From positions 62,001-126,000 of the forward strand of contig NZ_SDMK01000006.1 of NCBI RefSeq assembly GCF_004123295.1: 64,000 nt of DNA, read 5' to 3'. The number at the start of each line of letters is the position of its first letter. Position 1 is the stretch's first letter. Source of the stretch: Silvibacterium dinghuense (GTDB lineage Bacteria > Acidobacteriota > Terriglobia > Terriglobales > Acidobacteriaceae). The notes under the pieces are model-generated. The model was not told the DNA's origin, made no database searches, and worked only from the letters and a program-made list of their open reading frames with translations. Both the position numbers and the translations under genes were made by a program. Shown one piece after another: positions 38,600 to 48,673 of this stretch.

Positions 38600-39852
38600 G
38601 CGGGAAATCCAGGTACGCAGTAAGCGATGGCCTGGCGCAGTCCTGCCACGTCTTCTTCGAAGCTGAAGCGTGAGATCGTTTCCAGTGCACGCTGCCCCAG
38701 GCGTATGGCAAGGTCCGGATCGTCGAGGATGGAGGCAAGCGCGGCTCGCAGGGCATCGATATTCTGCGCCGGGAAGACGAGGCCATTTTCACCATTGCGG
38801 ATAAGGTCAGGCTGGCATCCGACCTGGTCGGTGACGATGACCGTGCGGCCGGCGTTCATCACTTCATTCACGATGAGCCCCCAGGGTTCGTGGATCGATG
38901 GCAGGATGAACGCATTGCAGAGGTCGAAGTAGCGCGGCAGCTCGCCCTGGTTCTTGAAGCCCAGCATGCGGATGCTGGAAAGGCCGGATGCCTGGATGCG
39001 GCCTTCGATGGCGGATCGCTCTTCCCCATCGCCGATGATCAACAGGTAGGCATGTGGATCGACGCCTGGAGCAGGCGCGAGGCGAAGATAGGCTTCGACA
39101 AGATCGATACAGCGCTTGCGCTTCTGCAGCTTCGAGGCGAAGAGAAAGATCGGCCGGCCGGGCTCAAGACCAAGCTCCTTGCGCAGCGCTTCGCGTGCTG
39201 GAGCGGCTTGTTGCGATCGGCCTTGGAAGAAGTCATTGTCGACGGCATAGGGAACACGGAACATGGGGAACTGCTCACCCAGGTAGTACTGCCAGTAGGC
39301 CGCGTTGGCTGTGCCGATGGGCAATACGCAGCGGACAGCGGAGCGTAATCCAGCGAAGAAGGCGCGCTTGGCGGCGAGAGTCTTTCCGGTTCGCGGCCGG
39401 TCGTAGAGCATGGATTCCGCGCGCAGCATCACGGGCAGATCGTGGGCTTTGGCTAGAGCCAGTACCTGCAGACTGTTCAGGGTGTGATAGCCATGCAGCC
39501 ACACAGCGTCAAAGGATCCAGAGTTGAGGGCGGTATGGATGCCGTAATTAACGGGCCGCGTGAAGGCAAAACTATTTCCTTTGCGGATACCGGGCAGGAA
39601 ACTGGATTTGTAACCGTCAAGGAGCGGGACATCCCACTTGACCTGCACATTGCCAAAGCCCTTGTCGGCATAGCCGCGGACAGAGATGTCGCTGAAGAAG
39701 AACGCGTGCAGATCGATATCCGGCTCGCGGGCAATCCGCCGCAGCAAGGGAGCCTGATATTGGATCGGATGCGAGACGAAATAAGCAATACGGACGCGTC
39801 TGCCGGAGGCCATGGGATTTTGTGGTGGCATGGGGGCAGAAGATGCGCGCAT
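38596..39852 (-). CDS. Glycosyltransferase family 4
   Basis: About 418 aa from the ATG at 39852. The start is uncertain: GTG 39873, ATG 39831 and ATG 39813 are also in frame, and the conserved part begins only at VRIAYFVSHPIQYQAPLL. GT4 landmarks: FLFASKLQKRKRCIDLVEAY after the linker, and the EX7E-like NAFILPSIHEPWGLIVNEVMNAGR. It transfers a sugar from an activated donor to a growing glycan at the cytoplasmic membrane face. First gene of a two-gene unit, divergent from ugd. Confidence 0.88.
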   Translation of the reverse strand: MRASSAPMPPQNPMASGRRVRIAYFVSHPIQYQAPLLRRIAREPDIDLHAFFFSDISVRGYADKGFGNVQVKWDVPLLDGYKSSFLPGIRKGNSFAFTRPVNYGIHTALNSGSFDAVWLHGYHTLNSLQVLALAKAHDLPVMLRAESMLYDRPRTGKTLAAKRAFFAGLRSAVRCVLPIGTANAAYWQYYLGEQFPMFRVPYAVDNDFFQGRSQQAAPAREALRKELGLEPGRPIFLFASKLQKRKRCIDLVEAYLRLAPAPGVDPHAYLLIIGDGEERSAIEGRIQASGLSSIRMLGFKNQGELPRYFDLCNAFILPSIHEPWGLIVNEVMNAGRTVIVTDQVGCQPDLIRNGENGLVFPAQNIDALRAALASILDDPDLAIRLGQRALETISRFSFEEDVAGLRQAIAYCVPGFPA

Positions 39853-40228
39853 AGCAGGCAGGGAAATGTGCACCCTGAAACGGCCCGGCAGGGTGCGTCA
39901 CTCTCTTGTATCGGATCGTACCATTCGCGCCTGGATTTTTCGGTTTATCGGAGGGAAGAAGGGCGATCGGAGGGCAGGTAACAGACACGAGTTCACAAGG
40001 ATGAAAGAGAGCCTCTGGTACAATTGGCCATAAGTTGTCGCCTTTTCTGCATCACAGTGACCAGCTCCATATGGCGGCCGAGAGCAATACCAACTCACCC
40101 CTATCAGCAGCTTCCTCCATGGTTCCGCAGAAAGTAACCTATACATGTGTAAGGTTTCGGGACCGTTGCGTGTGGCCAGTCAGACGTTGTTATTCAAGGT
40201 TCGATCCTAAGATCTCAGGAGAATTGTG
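39853..40228. other. Divergent promoter region before ugd
   Basis: 376 bp without a gene. TACAAT at 40019-40024 is a possible -10 for ugd, which would give a leader of about 200 nt; I see no matching -35. No hairpin of note. Confidence 0.35.
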
Positions 40229-41644
40229 ATGAGTCAGCCCGTTTCCATTGCGGTTGTCGGTTCCGGTTATGTGGGCCTGGTAGCAGCAGCATGTTTCGCC
40301 GAAATCGGTCACAAGGTTATCTGCGTCGACAATGATGAATCCAAGGTAAAGATGCTGCGTGAAGGCGGCGTGCCGATTCACGAGGAGTATCTCCCCGAAC
40401 TGCTCGCCCGTCATCGCGGCACCAATATCGAGTTCACCTCGGATCTGCGTTCTGCAACCAAGCGCGCTCAGGCGATCTTCATCGCCGTGGGAACGCCGCA
40501 GAGCAAGACCGGCAGCGCCGATCTCTCCTACGTCGATGCGGTGGCCAGCGAGATTGCGCGTTCGATCGATGACTACAAGGTGATCGTCGAGAAAAGCACG
40601 GTGCCGGTGTACACCAATGAGTGGATCCGTCGCGTAGTGGAGCGCAATGGTGTAGCCCGTGAGCTCTTCGATGTGGCATCGAACCCCGAGTTCCTGCGTG
40701 AAGGCACGGCCGTGGTGGACTTCATCCATGCTGACCGCATTGTCATCGGTGTCGAAAACGACAAGGCCGGCCAGGTGCTGCGTGATATCTACGCTCCGCT
40801 GACTTCGGGCGAATACTTCAAGCTCGACCATGCGGTTCCGGGCGATCTCACGGCGGACACCCCTCCGGCGCTTCTACAGACCTCAACCAAGGCCGCGGAG
40901 TTGATCAAGCATGCCTCGAATGCCTTCCTGGCAATGAAGATCTCCTTCATCAACGTGGTCTCGAATGTCTGCGAGGCGGTGGGTGCGGACGTGGAGCAGG
41001 TCTCGAAGGGCATGGGCATGGACAGCCGTATCGGGCCCAAGTTCCTCAAGGCCGGCATCGGTTATGGCGGCTCCTGCTTCCCCAAGGACGTTGCGGCATT
41101 CCGCTATGTTGCTGAGCAGCTTGGCGTAGACTTCGACCTGCTGAAGGAAGTGGAAGAGATCAACGAAGAGCAGAAGAGCCGCTTCTTCCAGAAGGTGCGT
41201 TCGGCGTTGTGGACCTTCCGCAGCAAGAAGGTCGGCGTGCTCGGCCTGGCCTTCAAGGGTGGCACGGATGACATCCGCGAGAGCCCGGCGCTCGACATCG
41301 TGCATAGCCTGCTCAAGGAAGGTTGCTCGGTCGTAGCGTTTGACCCTGCGGCTATTGACCGGACGAAGGAAGTGATTCCGCCCTCCGAGAAGATGCAGTA
41401 TGTCAATGACGCTTATGCTGCGGCACAGGATGCGGATGCGCTGCTGATCCTGACCGATTGGCATGAGTTTGCAGAGCTCGACCTCGCGAAGCTGCACTAT
41501 ACGCTGCGCTACCCCATCATCATCGACGGCCGTAATCTCTACGATCCGGCTCAGATGATCGAAGCGGGCTTCACTTATCTGAGCGTGGGCCGCCCGGCGG
41601 CGCAGCAGACGCGGGATACCGCGGTCTGGCATCGCCTGCCGTAA
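40229..41644 (+). CDS. ugd: UDP-glucose 6-dehydrogenase
   Basis: 471 aa from the ATG at 40229, seven bases after AGGAG. Oxidises UDP-glucose to UDP-glucuronate with two NAD. NAD motif GSGYVG (11-16); EKSTVPVYT; SNPEFLREGTAVVDF; catalytic Cys 283 in GYGGSCFPKD; and the UDP-binding C-terminal domain with KGGTDDIRESPALD. The product feeds capsule or exopolysaccharide and the UDP-xylose synthase at 21966. It is followed by the ADP-heptose genes in the same direction. Confidence 0.96.
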   Translation: MSQPVSIAVVGSGYVGLVAAACFAEIGHKVICVDNDESKVKMLREGGVPIHEEYLPELLARHRGTNIEFTSDLRSATKRAQAIFIAVGTPQSKTGSADLSYVDAVASEIARSIDDYKVIVEKSTVPVYTNEWIRRVVERNGVARELFDVASNPEFLREGTAVVDFIHADRIVIGVENDKAGQVLRDIYAPLTSGEYFKLDHAVPGDLTADTPPALLQTSTKAAELIKHASNAFLAMKISFINVVSNVCEAVGADVEQVSKGMGMDSRIGPKFLKAGIGYGGSCFPKDVAAFRYVAEQLGVDFDLLKEVEEINEEQKSRFFQKVRSALWTFRSKKVGVLGLAFKGGTDDIRESPALDIVHSLLKEGCSVVAFDPAAIDRTKEVIPPSEKMQYVNDAYAAAQDADALLILTDWHEFAELDLAKLHYTLRYPIIIDGRNLYDPAQMIEAGFTYLSVGRPAAQQTRDTAVWHRLP

Positions 41645-41800
41645 CTCCTTTCTGCCGGGCGCAGGTTCCCGGATATCTCCGGGATCTGCGCCTAAGGCAT
41701 GATCCACGCTGAGCGTATATTCGGTGCAGCCTTCTACTGCCCCCTCATCATATGCAGAAGCAGTGCCGATGCCGGGATCTGAGAGCATCCGGTTTTCCTT

Positions 41801-42901
41801 ATGGATATGTCTGGTATTGCCACGCGTAGTGTGAAGCGAGTTCTGATCTACCGACTCGGAAGTCTGGGTGACACCGTAGTGGCTTTGCCTGCTTTGCGCC
41901 TGGTGGCGCGCACCTTTGCGCATGCGCAAAAGATGATGCTGACAAATCTTCCGGTACATGCCAAGGCTCCGGCAGCCTCAGCTATCCTTGGCAGCTCGGG
42001 GCTCGTGGATGGCTATTTCAGCTATCCGGTCGGCACACGCAGCCCGATCAAGCTCCTTCGACTATGGTGGTCCATCCGCCGCTTCCGTCCTGACATCTTG
42101 ATCTATCTGGCGAAGCCTCGCGGCGAGCAGGCAGTCCTGCGTGATGAGCGCTTTTTCCGGAGTTGTGGTGTAAAAACGATCGTCGGTCTTCCTCTCGGAG
42201 ACCGCGCGATCAACCTACAATACTCTTCCGGCCTATGGGAGAGCGAGGCTGGCCGGCTTGCGCGCAGCATAAAAGATCTGGGCGAGATCGATTTGGACGC
42301 GCCGGAGAGCTGGGACCTCGGTTTGTCGGAGGCAGAAGAGAGAAAGGCCAGCAACGTTCTCTCTGAAACCGAAGGCCGGCCGCTGATCGCATGTGGGCCG
42401 GGCACCAAAATGCAGGCCAAGGATTGGGGGACAGAGAACTGGTGCGCGCTGATGACGGTGCTCTCCGGGAAGCTAGATCGGCATGTCCTGGTCCTGGTAG
42501 GCGCAAAGGAAGACAGAGATGTGAGCGCAAAGCTCGCTGTCGCGTGGGGTGGCATGGCGGTGAACCTTTGCGGCGATCTTTCTCCTCGTGAGACGGCAGC
42601 GGTACTGCGCAGGACTGAGCTGTTTCTTGGCCCGGATAGCGGCCCTATGCACTTTGCGGCGGGTGCCGGCGTGCCTTGTGTCATCGCATTTGCAGCGCGG
42701 ACCAGGCCGGGCATCTGGTTTCCTCAGGGCAACGGACATCGGGTACTGTATCGGCAGATGGACTGTGCGGGATGCAATCTCGAAACCTGTACCGAACATG
42801 AGAGGAAGTGTCTGACCGCCATTTCCGTCGAGGACATGTTCCACGCGGCGATGGAGGTTCTGGAGCGCCGGCGAAGCGAGTCAGGTGCAGCTTGCGAGTA
42901 G
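41801..42901 (+). CDS. Glycosyltransferase family 9 (heptosyltransferase-like)
   Basis: 366 aa. GT-B fold of the WaaC/WaaF group: N-terminal VLIYRLGSLGDTVVALPALRL, GVKTIVGL, and the nucleotide-sugar-binding LGPDSGPMHFAAGAGVPCV near residue 278. The late Cys-rich stretch MDCAGCNLETCTEHERKC is also common in these transferases. It probably adds L-glycero-D-manno-heptose from ADP-heptose to lipid A core or another surface glycan, and hldD starts 19 bp after its stop. No good ribosome binding site precedes the ATG at 41801; an ATG two codons on is possible. Confidence 0.88.
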   Translation: MDMSGIATRSVKRVLIYRLGSLGDTVVALPALRLVARTFAHAQKMMLTNLPVHAKAPAASAILGSSGLVDGYFSYPVGTRSPIKLLRLWWSIRRFRPDILIYLAKPRGEQAVLRDERFFRSCGVKTIVGLPLGDRAINLQYSSGLWESEAGRLARSIKDLGEIDLDAPESWDLGLSEAEERKASNVLSETEGRPLIACGPGTKMQAKDWGTENWCALMTVLSGKLDRHVLVLVGAKEDRDVSAKLAVAWGGMAVNLCGDLSPRETAAVLRRTELFLGPDSGPMHFAAGAGVPCVIAFAARTRPGIWFPQGNGHRVLYRQMDCAGCNLETCTEHERKCLTAISVEDMFHAAMEVLERRRSESGAACE

Positions 42902-42920
42902 AAGACAAGGAAAAGAGAAA

Positions 42921-43919
42921 ATGCACATTGTTACGGGCGGTGCGGGATTTATTGGCAGTAACCTTGTCCACGAACTAAACCGGCAGGGTATTATCGACAT
43001 TCTTGTTGTCGATAACTTTGCTGACTCACGAAAGCTTTTCAATCTGCATGGCGCGCGCTTTGTCGACTATATGGACAAGAGGGAGTTTCGGCGTGCACTT
43101 GAGGAGAAGGCACTTCGGCTGTCCAAGGTAAGCGCGATCTATCACCAGGGAGCGTGCTCCAACACGCTGGTCGATGATGGCGTGTACATGATGGACAATA
43201 ACTTCACCACGTCCAAGGTGCTTCTGCATTACGCACTGGAGCAGGGGGCGCCGTTTGTCTATGCCTCGACGGCAGCGGTGTATGGTCTGAGCGGGCCAGG
43301 GCATTTCACGCCGACTCTCAAAAATGAAAAGCCGTTGAATATCTATGGCTTCTCAAAGTTGGCATTCGATCATTACGTGCGGAGCTTGCTCGGAAAAGAA
43401 ACGATAAAGAGCACGGTGGTGGGCCTGCGCTACTTCAATGTGTATGGTCCGCGAGAGCAGCACAAGGGACGCATGGCTTCAGTGATCCACCATTTCACCA
43501 AGCAGATTCTGGAAACAGGTCGAGTGCGTCTCTTTGAGGGGTCAGGGGGATATGGGAATGGCGAGCAACGCCGGGACTTTGTCTATGTGCGCGATCTCGC
43601 CCGCCTCAATCTTTTTTTTGCACAGACATCTGCGCTTGAGCGTGGTACGGCAGGGGAAGAACGGATCTATCAGGGGGTGGTGAATGCAGGCTCCGGACAA
43701 GCCCGAACCTTCAATGAAGTAGCGCGGGCGCTGATGTCTGTCCATGGGCCGGCTCAGATCGAATACATCCCGTTCCCGGCTGATTTGGATACCCGCTATC
43801 AGCACTTCACGGAGGCCGATCTGACCGGACTGCGTGCTCTCGGGTATGACCAGCCGATGACGCAGCTCAAGGACGGCATCCAGGAAACATTCGCGGCCAT
43901 GGCGGAGATGGCCGTTTAG
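42921..43919 (+). CDS. hldD: ADP-L-glycero-D-manno-heptose 6-epimerase
   Basis: 332 aa from the ATG at 42921, where the Rossmann fold begins; the frame opens 36 bp earlier inside the GT9 gene. NADP-type motif TGGAGFIG (5-12); active-site YGFSKLAFDHYV with Tyr and Lys; RYFNVYGPREQHKGRMASV, specific for this enzyme, as is GEQRRDFVYV. It performs the last step of ADP-heptose synthesis. Its TAG stop overlaps the stop of the opposing gmhB. Confidence 0.95.
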   Translation: MHIVTGGAGFIGSNLVHELNRQGIIDILVVDNFADSRKLFNLHGARFVDYMDKREFRRALEEKALRLSKVSAIYHQGACSNTLVDDGVYMMDNNFTTSKVLLHYALEQGAPFVYASTAAVYGLSGPGHFTPTLKNEKPLNIYGFSKLAFDHYVRSLLGKETIKSTVVGLRYFNVYGPREQHKGRMASVIHHFTKQILETGRVRLFEGSGGYGNGEQRRDFVYVRDLARLNLFFAQTSALERGTAGEERIYQGVVNAGSGQARTFNEVARALMSVHGPAQIEYIPFPADLDTRYQHFTEADLTGLRALGYDQPMTQLKDGIQETFAAMAEMAV

Positions 43920-44503
43920 GGCGATTCTTCACCGAGAATCCGGGCAACTCCTTCTGCCAGGCTGTGGATCACGCATACGGCGAGCTCCGCTGCTTTCTGT
44001 ACGCCGGGCTTGCGCGTCGCTGGATCGCCAAGAAGGAAGAAACTCGGAGCTCCGAAGTTCCGCGCCGCTTCGATATCCGAGAGGGAGTCGCCGATGACGA
44101 GGCTGTTTGCTGTGGAGAGCTCCGGAAAATCTCTGCGTGCCTGCGTGAAGAGGCCGGTCTTCGGTTTGCGGCAGTCACACGCATTCCGGTCGTGCGGACA
44201 GAGGTAAAAGCCATCGATGTGCGCGTTGCTGGCCGCAAGCTGCATCTGTAACTGCTGATGGATGAATTCCACGTCTGCGGCGCTGTAGAGCCCGAGTGCG
44301 ATACCCCGCTGATTTGTGATTACAATAACGGTACGTCCGGAGCTGTTGAGGGCGGCAATGGCGGGAGCGACTCCTGGAAGCAGGTGAAATTGATCACAGT
44401 GGCCAATGTATGTTCCTTCTTCCGGCTTGTGGTTGATGACGCCGTCGCGGTCAAGCAGAATATAGCGAATATGATCAAAGCCGGTTGCGTGATGAATGAC
44501 CAT
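43916..44503 (-). CDS. gmhB: D-glycero-D-manno-heptose 1,7-bisphosphate phosphatase
   Basis: About 195 aa from the ATG at 44503; an ATG at 44536 is also in frame, neither has a clear ribosome binding site. HAD phosphatase: motif I LLDRDGVIN, motif II ITNQRG, and motif IV IGDSLSDIEAARN. The zinc-binding CPHDRNACDCRKP is the GmhB signature. It removes the 7-phosphate in ADP-heptose synthesis. It is the only gene of the set on the minus strand, tail to tail with hldD (stops overlap by bases 43916-43919) and head to head with gmhA (about 80 bp). Confidence 0.93.
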   Translation of the reverse strand: MVIHHATGFDHIRYILLDRDGVINHKPEEGTYIGHCDQFHLLPGVAPAIAALNSSGRTVIVITNQRGIALGLYSAADVEFIHQQLQMQLAASNAHIDGFYLCPHDRNACDCRKPKTGLFTQARRDFPELSTANSLVIGDSLSDIEAARNFGAPSFFLLGDPATRKPGVQKAAELAVCVIHSLAEGVARILGEESP

Positions 44504-44585
44504 GGAAAGTTCTCGATCTTGAGGTGATAGCCTCATTTTTCAATAAAGCTTAAGCTCATGGCAATCCGATCGGTTTGGAGTATCG

Positions 44586-45203
44586 ATGCCAGTTATTGCA
44601 AAGCAGTCGACGCTATTCACGCAGGCAATCGCAGATCATCAGAAAGTCATCGAGGCATTAGCATCCCAGCAGCAGGTCCTCGAGCGGATTGCCGATGCGA
44701 TGACGCAGGCCATCCTTTCAGGGAAGAAAGTTTTATGGTGCGGCAACGGCGGAAGCGCTGCTGATTCGCAACACCTCGCCGCTGAATTCGTGGGGCGCTT
44801 CCGGCGCGAGAGACGCGGGCTGCCTTCGATGGCGCTGACTACGGATACCTCGGTGCTGACCTCGGTTGCAAACGACTATGGCTTTGAGGAGATCTTCCGC
44901 CGGCAGGTACAGGCGCATTGTATGCCGGGCGATGTGGTGGTTGGAATCACCACATCAGGCAACAGCAGAAATGTATGCGCAGCTCTCCGCGAAGCGCGGG
45001 TGATGGGAGCCTTTACGGTCGGGTTTACCGGCACTGGTGGCGGAACATTGGGAACCATCGCCGATGTGATGTTGTGCGTTCCCTCCGATGATACGGCGCG
45101 CATCCAGGAAGCGCATATTCTTTGTGGGCATGTCCTGTGCGATTGGGTGGAGGTCGCCGTGTGCGAGCGCGCAGATGCCGAAAGAGAAGGGCTCACGCAA
45201 TGA
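44586..45203 (+). CDS. gmhA: Sedoheptulose 7-phosphate isomerase
   Basis: 205 aa. SIS-domain enzyme giving D-glycero-D-manno-heptose 7-phosphate, the first step to ADP-heptose. GNGGSAADSQHLAAEFVGRF and the loop ITTSGNSRNV are hallmark stretches; the late EAHILCGHVLCDWVE helix supplies the His that binds zinc and substrate. The stop overlaps the hldE start (ATGA), so the two are coupled. Confidence 0.96.
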   Translation: MPVIAKQSTLFTQAIADHQKVIEALASQQQVLERIADAMTQAILSGKKVLWCGNGGSAADSQHLAAEFVGRFRRERRGLPSMALTTDTSVLTSVANDYGFEEIFRRQVQAHCMPGDVVVGITTSGNSRNVCAALREARVMGAFTVGFTGTGGGTLGTIADVMLCVPSDDTARIQEAHILCGHVLCDWVEVAVCERADAEREGLTQ

Positions 45204-46675
45204 TGAAGGATCTGCACCGCATCTTGCAGCTGATCGAAGACAACTGGCGGAAGATTCACGTGCTGGTAGTAGGTGATGTCATGCTCGATCGATTTGTCTG
45301 GGGCGATGTGGAGCGCATCTCTCCGGAGGCACCGGTGCCGATCGTTCGCGTGGTGCATCGCAGCGAACAGCCGGGTGGCGCAGCCAACGTTGCCATGAAT
45401 ATTGTCGGATTGGGTGCGAAGGCTAGTCTCTTCGGCTTTTGCGGTAAGGATGCAGATGGAGAATCGTTGCATACCTGCTTGGCAAAAGCCGGTGTCGATG
45501 CCCATATGCTGCGGGTGGAGAGCCATCCCACGACGACCAAACAGCGTGTGATGAGCGGTAGGCAGCAGATGCTGCGCCTGGATATGGAAAGACCGGACGG
45601 CTATTCAGGAGAAGAGTATGAGGAGTTGATTGCCAGCGTGGAAGAGACCATGCCGTCTGCCGATGCGATCGTGCTCTCCGACTATGCCAAAGGAGTTCTT
45701 TCCGAAGAGGCGTGCCAGAGGATTATTCAGCGCGCGCGGGAGCATGGCCTTCCCGTGCTGGTCGATCCGAAGCAGAGAAGCTTTACGCGGTACCGCGGCG
45801 CTACGACGATCTGTCCGAACCTGAGTGAGCTTTCCGTTGCAACAGGAGTGGCCGCAAAAGAGCTGAGCTCGATTCTCGAGGCCGGCAGAGGAATGATTCC
45901 AAAACTTGCGCTCGATTTTCTCACCGTAACGCTTAGCGAGAAGGGAATTGCGGTGTTGCGCGAGGATACACAGAGAACATTCCCTGCTGTTGCGCAGCAG
46001 GTATTCGATGTCTCTGGTGCTGGTGACACTGTGATTGCGACACTGGCGCTCTCCCTGGCCAGCGGACTGGAGATCGAGACAGCGGTTCCGTTGGCAAATA
46101 TTGCTGCTGGGGTGGTGGTAAGCAAGGTGGGAACCGTCCCTATCACGCGCGAGGAACTGGCCACACGGCTTATGCCCGAAATCGAGTTGCAGGCCGAAGA
46201 GAAGGTCCTGACGCTGAATCGGCTTCGCACCCGGGTCTCCGCGTGGCGCGCGAATGGGCAGAGCGTGGTCTTCACGAATGGGTGCTTCGATCTTTTACAT
46301 ATCGGCCACATCACGCTGCTGGAAGACGCGCGGCGGCAGGGGGACCGGTTGATTGTAGGTATCAACAGTGACCAATCGGTACGCGAACTGAAGGGGCCGA
46401 CACGCCCCATGGTCGGCGAGCGCGAACGAGCATACGTCCTTGCTGCATTGGCAGCGGTAGACGCGGTGGTGATCTTCGCGGAGGCGACCCCTCTGGCCCT
46501 GATGGAAGCTCTGCGGCCAGACGTAATCGTCAAGGGTGGCGATTACAGTGAAGAGACCGTTGTGGGAGCAAAAGAGGTACGCTCTTGGGGTGGGAGAGTC
46601 AAGATCATTCCCACTGTCGAAGGCTTCAGTACCACCCGGCTGATCGCCAAGGCCGCTGCTCCTGTGCTGCCATAA
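45200..46675 (+). CDS. hldE: Bifunctional heptose 7-phosphate kinase / heptose 1-phosphate adenylyltransferase
   Basis: 491 aa from the ATG at 45200 overlapping the gmhA stop; a second ATG follows directly. The N-terminal ribokinase-like kinase (about 1-330) has VVGDVMLDRFVWGDVERISPEAPVP, GGAANVA, and the catalytic Asp in DVSGAGDTVIA. The C-terminal nucleotidyltransferase (about 345-491) has VFTNGCFDLLHIGH, the HxGH motif. Both domains are intact, so one protein supplies both steps. With gmhA, gmhB and hldD the pathway to ADP-L-glycero-D-manno-heptose is complete in this window. Confidence 0.96.
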   Translation: MMKDLHRILQLIEDNWRKIHVLVVGDVMLDRFVWGDVERISPEAPVPIVRVVHRSEQPGGAANVAMNIVGLGAKASLFGFCGKDADGESLHTCLAKAGVDAHMLRVESHPTTTKQRVMSGRQQMLRLDMERPDGYSGEEYEELIASVEETMPSADAIVLSDYAKGVLSEEACQRIIQRAREHGLPVLVDPKQRSFTRYRGATTICPNLSELSVATGVAAKELSSILEAGRGMIPKLALDFLTVTLSEKGIAVLREDTQRTFPAVAQQVFDVSGAGDTVIATLALSLASGLEIETAVPLANIAAGVVVSKVGTVPITREELATRLMPEIELQAEEKVLTLNRLRTRVSAWRANGQSVVFTNGCFDLLHIGHITLLEDARRQGDRLIVGINSDQSVRELKGPTRPMVGERERAYVLAALAAVDAVVIFAEATPLALMEALRPDVIVKGGDYSEETVVGAKEVRSWGGRVKIIPTVEGFSTTRLIAKAAAPVLP

Positions 46676-46752
46676 ACGGCACGGAGAAAAGCTCCGGAGG
46701 CGCATTTGCTTGTCTCTTCAACTTCGCCGATGTCCTCCGGTTTGGTGATCGG

Positions 46753-47976
46753 CTATGCGCCAGTCTGGGTTACCGGTTGTGCTTGTGCAACCAATTCCAC
46801 ACCATCGCGATGGAACATCTGGCGGATGCCGCGCAGCGCCTGGCGCGTGCGTTCTTCATTCTCGATAAGCGAAAAGCGCACGTAGCCGTCCCCGTATTCG
46901 CCGAACCCGATACCGGGGCTCACCGCGACCTTCGCTTCTTTCAGCAGCAGTGTTGAGAACTCAAGCGAGCCAAGGTGGCGATAGTGTTCCGGAATCGGCG
47001 CCCAGACAAACATCGTGGCCTTGGGGAGCGACACCTGCCAGCCGAGCTTGTTCAGACCCTGTACCAGGACGTCGCGGCGCGAGCGATAAATGTCGCAAAT
47101 TTCCGTGACGCACTCCTGCGGGCCTTCCAGTGCGAGGATCGACGCAACCTGGATCGGGGTAAAGGTGCCGTAATCGAAGTAGCTCTTGAGGCGTGCCAGC
47201 GCAGCGACCAGCTTGGGATTGCCGACCATGAAGCCGACGCGCCAGCCGGGCATGTTGTAGCTCTTCGAGAGTGTGAAGAACTCGACGGCAATATCCTTGG
47301 CGCCGGGGACTTCAAGGATCGAGGGCGCGCGGTAGCCGTCGAAGACGATGTCCGCATAGGCCAGGTCGTGTACGAGGTAAATGCCGTGCTGGCGGCAAAG
47401 ATCGACGACGCGCTCGAAGAAGCTCAACTCCACGCACTGGGTTGTGGGATTGGCAGGGAAGTTGAGGATCAGCATCTTCGGCTTGGGATACATGAGCGGA
47501 ATGGTCTGCTCAAGCTCGGCAAGGAAGCTGTCCGTGTCATGGATGGCAATGCTGCGGATGTTCGCTCCGGCGATCACCGGGCCGTAGATGTGAATGGGGT
47601 AGCTCGGATTGGGCACCAGCACCACGTCGCCCTGGTCAAGCGTGGCCAGGCAGAGATGCGCAATGCCCTCCTTCGAGCCGATGGTAACGATTGCTTCCGT
47701 ATCAGGATCGATGGCGACGTTGTAGCGGCGCTCATACCAGTTGGAGATGGCACGGCGCAGGCGGGGAATGCCCTTCGAGAGCGAGTAGCGGTGGGTGTCG
47801 GGCTTGCGCGCGGCCTCGATCATCTTGTCGACGATGTGCTGCGGCGTGGCCCCATCGGGATTGCCCATGCCGAAGTCGATGATGTCTTCTCCGCGGCGTC
47901 GTGCGGAGGCCTTGAGCTCGCCGGTGATGTTAAAGACGTAGGCGGGCAGGCGCTTGATTCTCGAAAACTCTTCCAC
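46753..47976 (-). CDS. alaC: Alanine-synthesising aminotransferase, AlaC-type (class I)
   Basis: 407 aa from a GTG with GGGG close upstream. Fold-type I PLP enzyme: [13 protein letters not shown] at the start, [25 protein letters not shown], the PLP lysine in [16 protein letters not shown], and the terminal [17 protein letters not shown]. The MGNPDGATP and NMPGWR wording is that of AlaC/YfdZ, which makes alanine from pyruvate and glutamate. Other class I aminotransferases are a less likely reading. It is convergent with hldE. Confidence 0.9.
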   Translation of the reverse strand: MEEFSRIKRLPAYVFNITGELKASARRRGEDIIDFGMGNPDGATPQHIVDKMIEAARKPDTHRYSLSKGIPRLRRAISNWYERRYNVAIDPDTEAIVTIGSKEGIAHLCLATLDQGDVVLVPNPSYPIHIYGPVIAGANIRSIAIHDTDSFLAELEQTIPLMYPKPKMLILNFPANPTTQCVELSFFERVVDLCRQHGIYLVHDLAYADIVFDGYRAPSILEVPGAKDIAVEFFTLSKSYNMPGWRVGFMVGNPKLVAALARLKSYFDYGTFTPIQVASILALEGPQECVTEICDIYRSRRDVLVQGLNKLGWQVSLPKATMFVWAPIPEHYRHLGSLEFSTLLLKEAKVAVSPGIGFGEYGDGYVRFSLIENEERTRQALRGIRQMFHRDGVELVAQAQPVTQTGA

Positions 47977-48067
47977 TGGATTCCCCGTGCTGAATTGATC
48001 TGCTTATTGTCTCAGAACTATGGAGGTTCTAATGGTATCCAGCATGGTGCGGGCGGGTGAAAGCGCT

Positions 48068-48673
48068 TTAGTAGAGCAGATTGCCGGCTTCAGCCTCCAC
48101 GGCTGCGAGAAATGCGGTGAGAAGCTCGATGCGAGGCTTGGCCAGAGCTTGAGTCGCGTCGAGTTGAATCTTGCCTGGAAGCGTCTCTAGTGAACGGCGC
48201 AGCACGGGGAGAATCTCCGAGAAGCGTGCATAGCGGGTATCGCGGCCGACCTTGGAAACATTGCGCAGGATACCGATGGCGCCAAGCTGTTCGAGGATAT
48301 CGGCATCGCGCAGAATCGTTGCTTCGAGGGACTGCGGTGTGTCCTGTGGCTGATGGTTGCGGATGGCTTCGAGTACGGCGGGAATCTTTTCCGCTGGGAA
48401 ATCCGTTGACGCGAGAATCTCCGGCGCGCGGGCGCAGGCATAAGCGACGTGATCCCATGTCTTCAATGCTGTAGCGCCCTCAGGGCGATGGCCGATGAAG
48501 ACGCCGAGATCGTGCAGCCAGGCTGCGGCAAAGACAACATCGTCGTCATAGGCGAGACCTTTGCCGATTTCCCGGGTTAAGCGATAAAGGCGAGGTTGGT
48601 GACCGAACTTGTCGACAGGTAAGGCTTCACGCTCAAGGATTTGCGGGATTGCGAGGCGAAAGGAAGGCCGCAT
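48068..48673 (-). CDS. HD-domain phosphohydrolase
   Basis: About 201 aa from the ATG at 48673; an ATG 17 codons earlier is possible. HD motif residues: KFGHQPRLYRLTREIG, then FAAAWLHDLGVFIGH (His-Asp pair), EAIRNHQPQ and ILRDADILEQLG. These are the metal ligands of small HD hydrolases (YedJ/YpgQ-like). The nucleotide or other substrate is unknown. It has only low resemblance to the HD protein at 4478. Confidence 0.88.
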   Translation of the reverse strand: MRPSFRLAIPQILEREALPVDKFGHQPRLYRLTREIGKGLAYDDDVVFAAAWLHDLGVFIGHRPEGATALKTWDHVAYACARAPEILASTDFPAEKIPAVLEAIRNHQPQDTPQSLEATILRDADILEQLGAIGILRNVSKVGRDTRYARFSEILPVLRRSLETLPGKIQLDATQALAKPRIELLTAFLAAVEAEAGNLLY

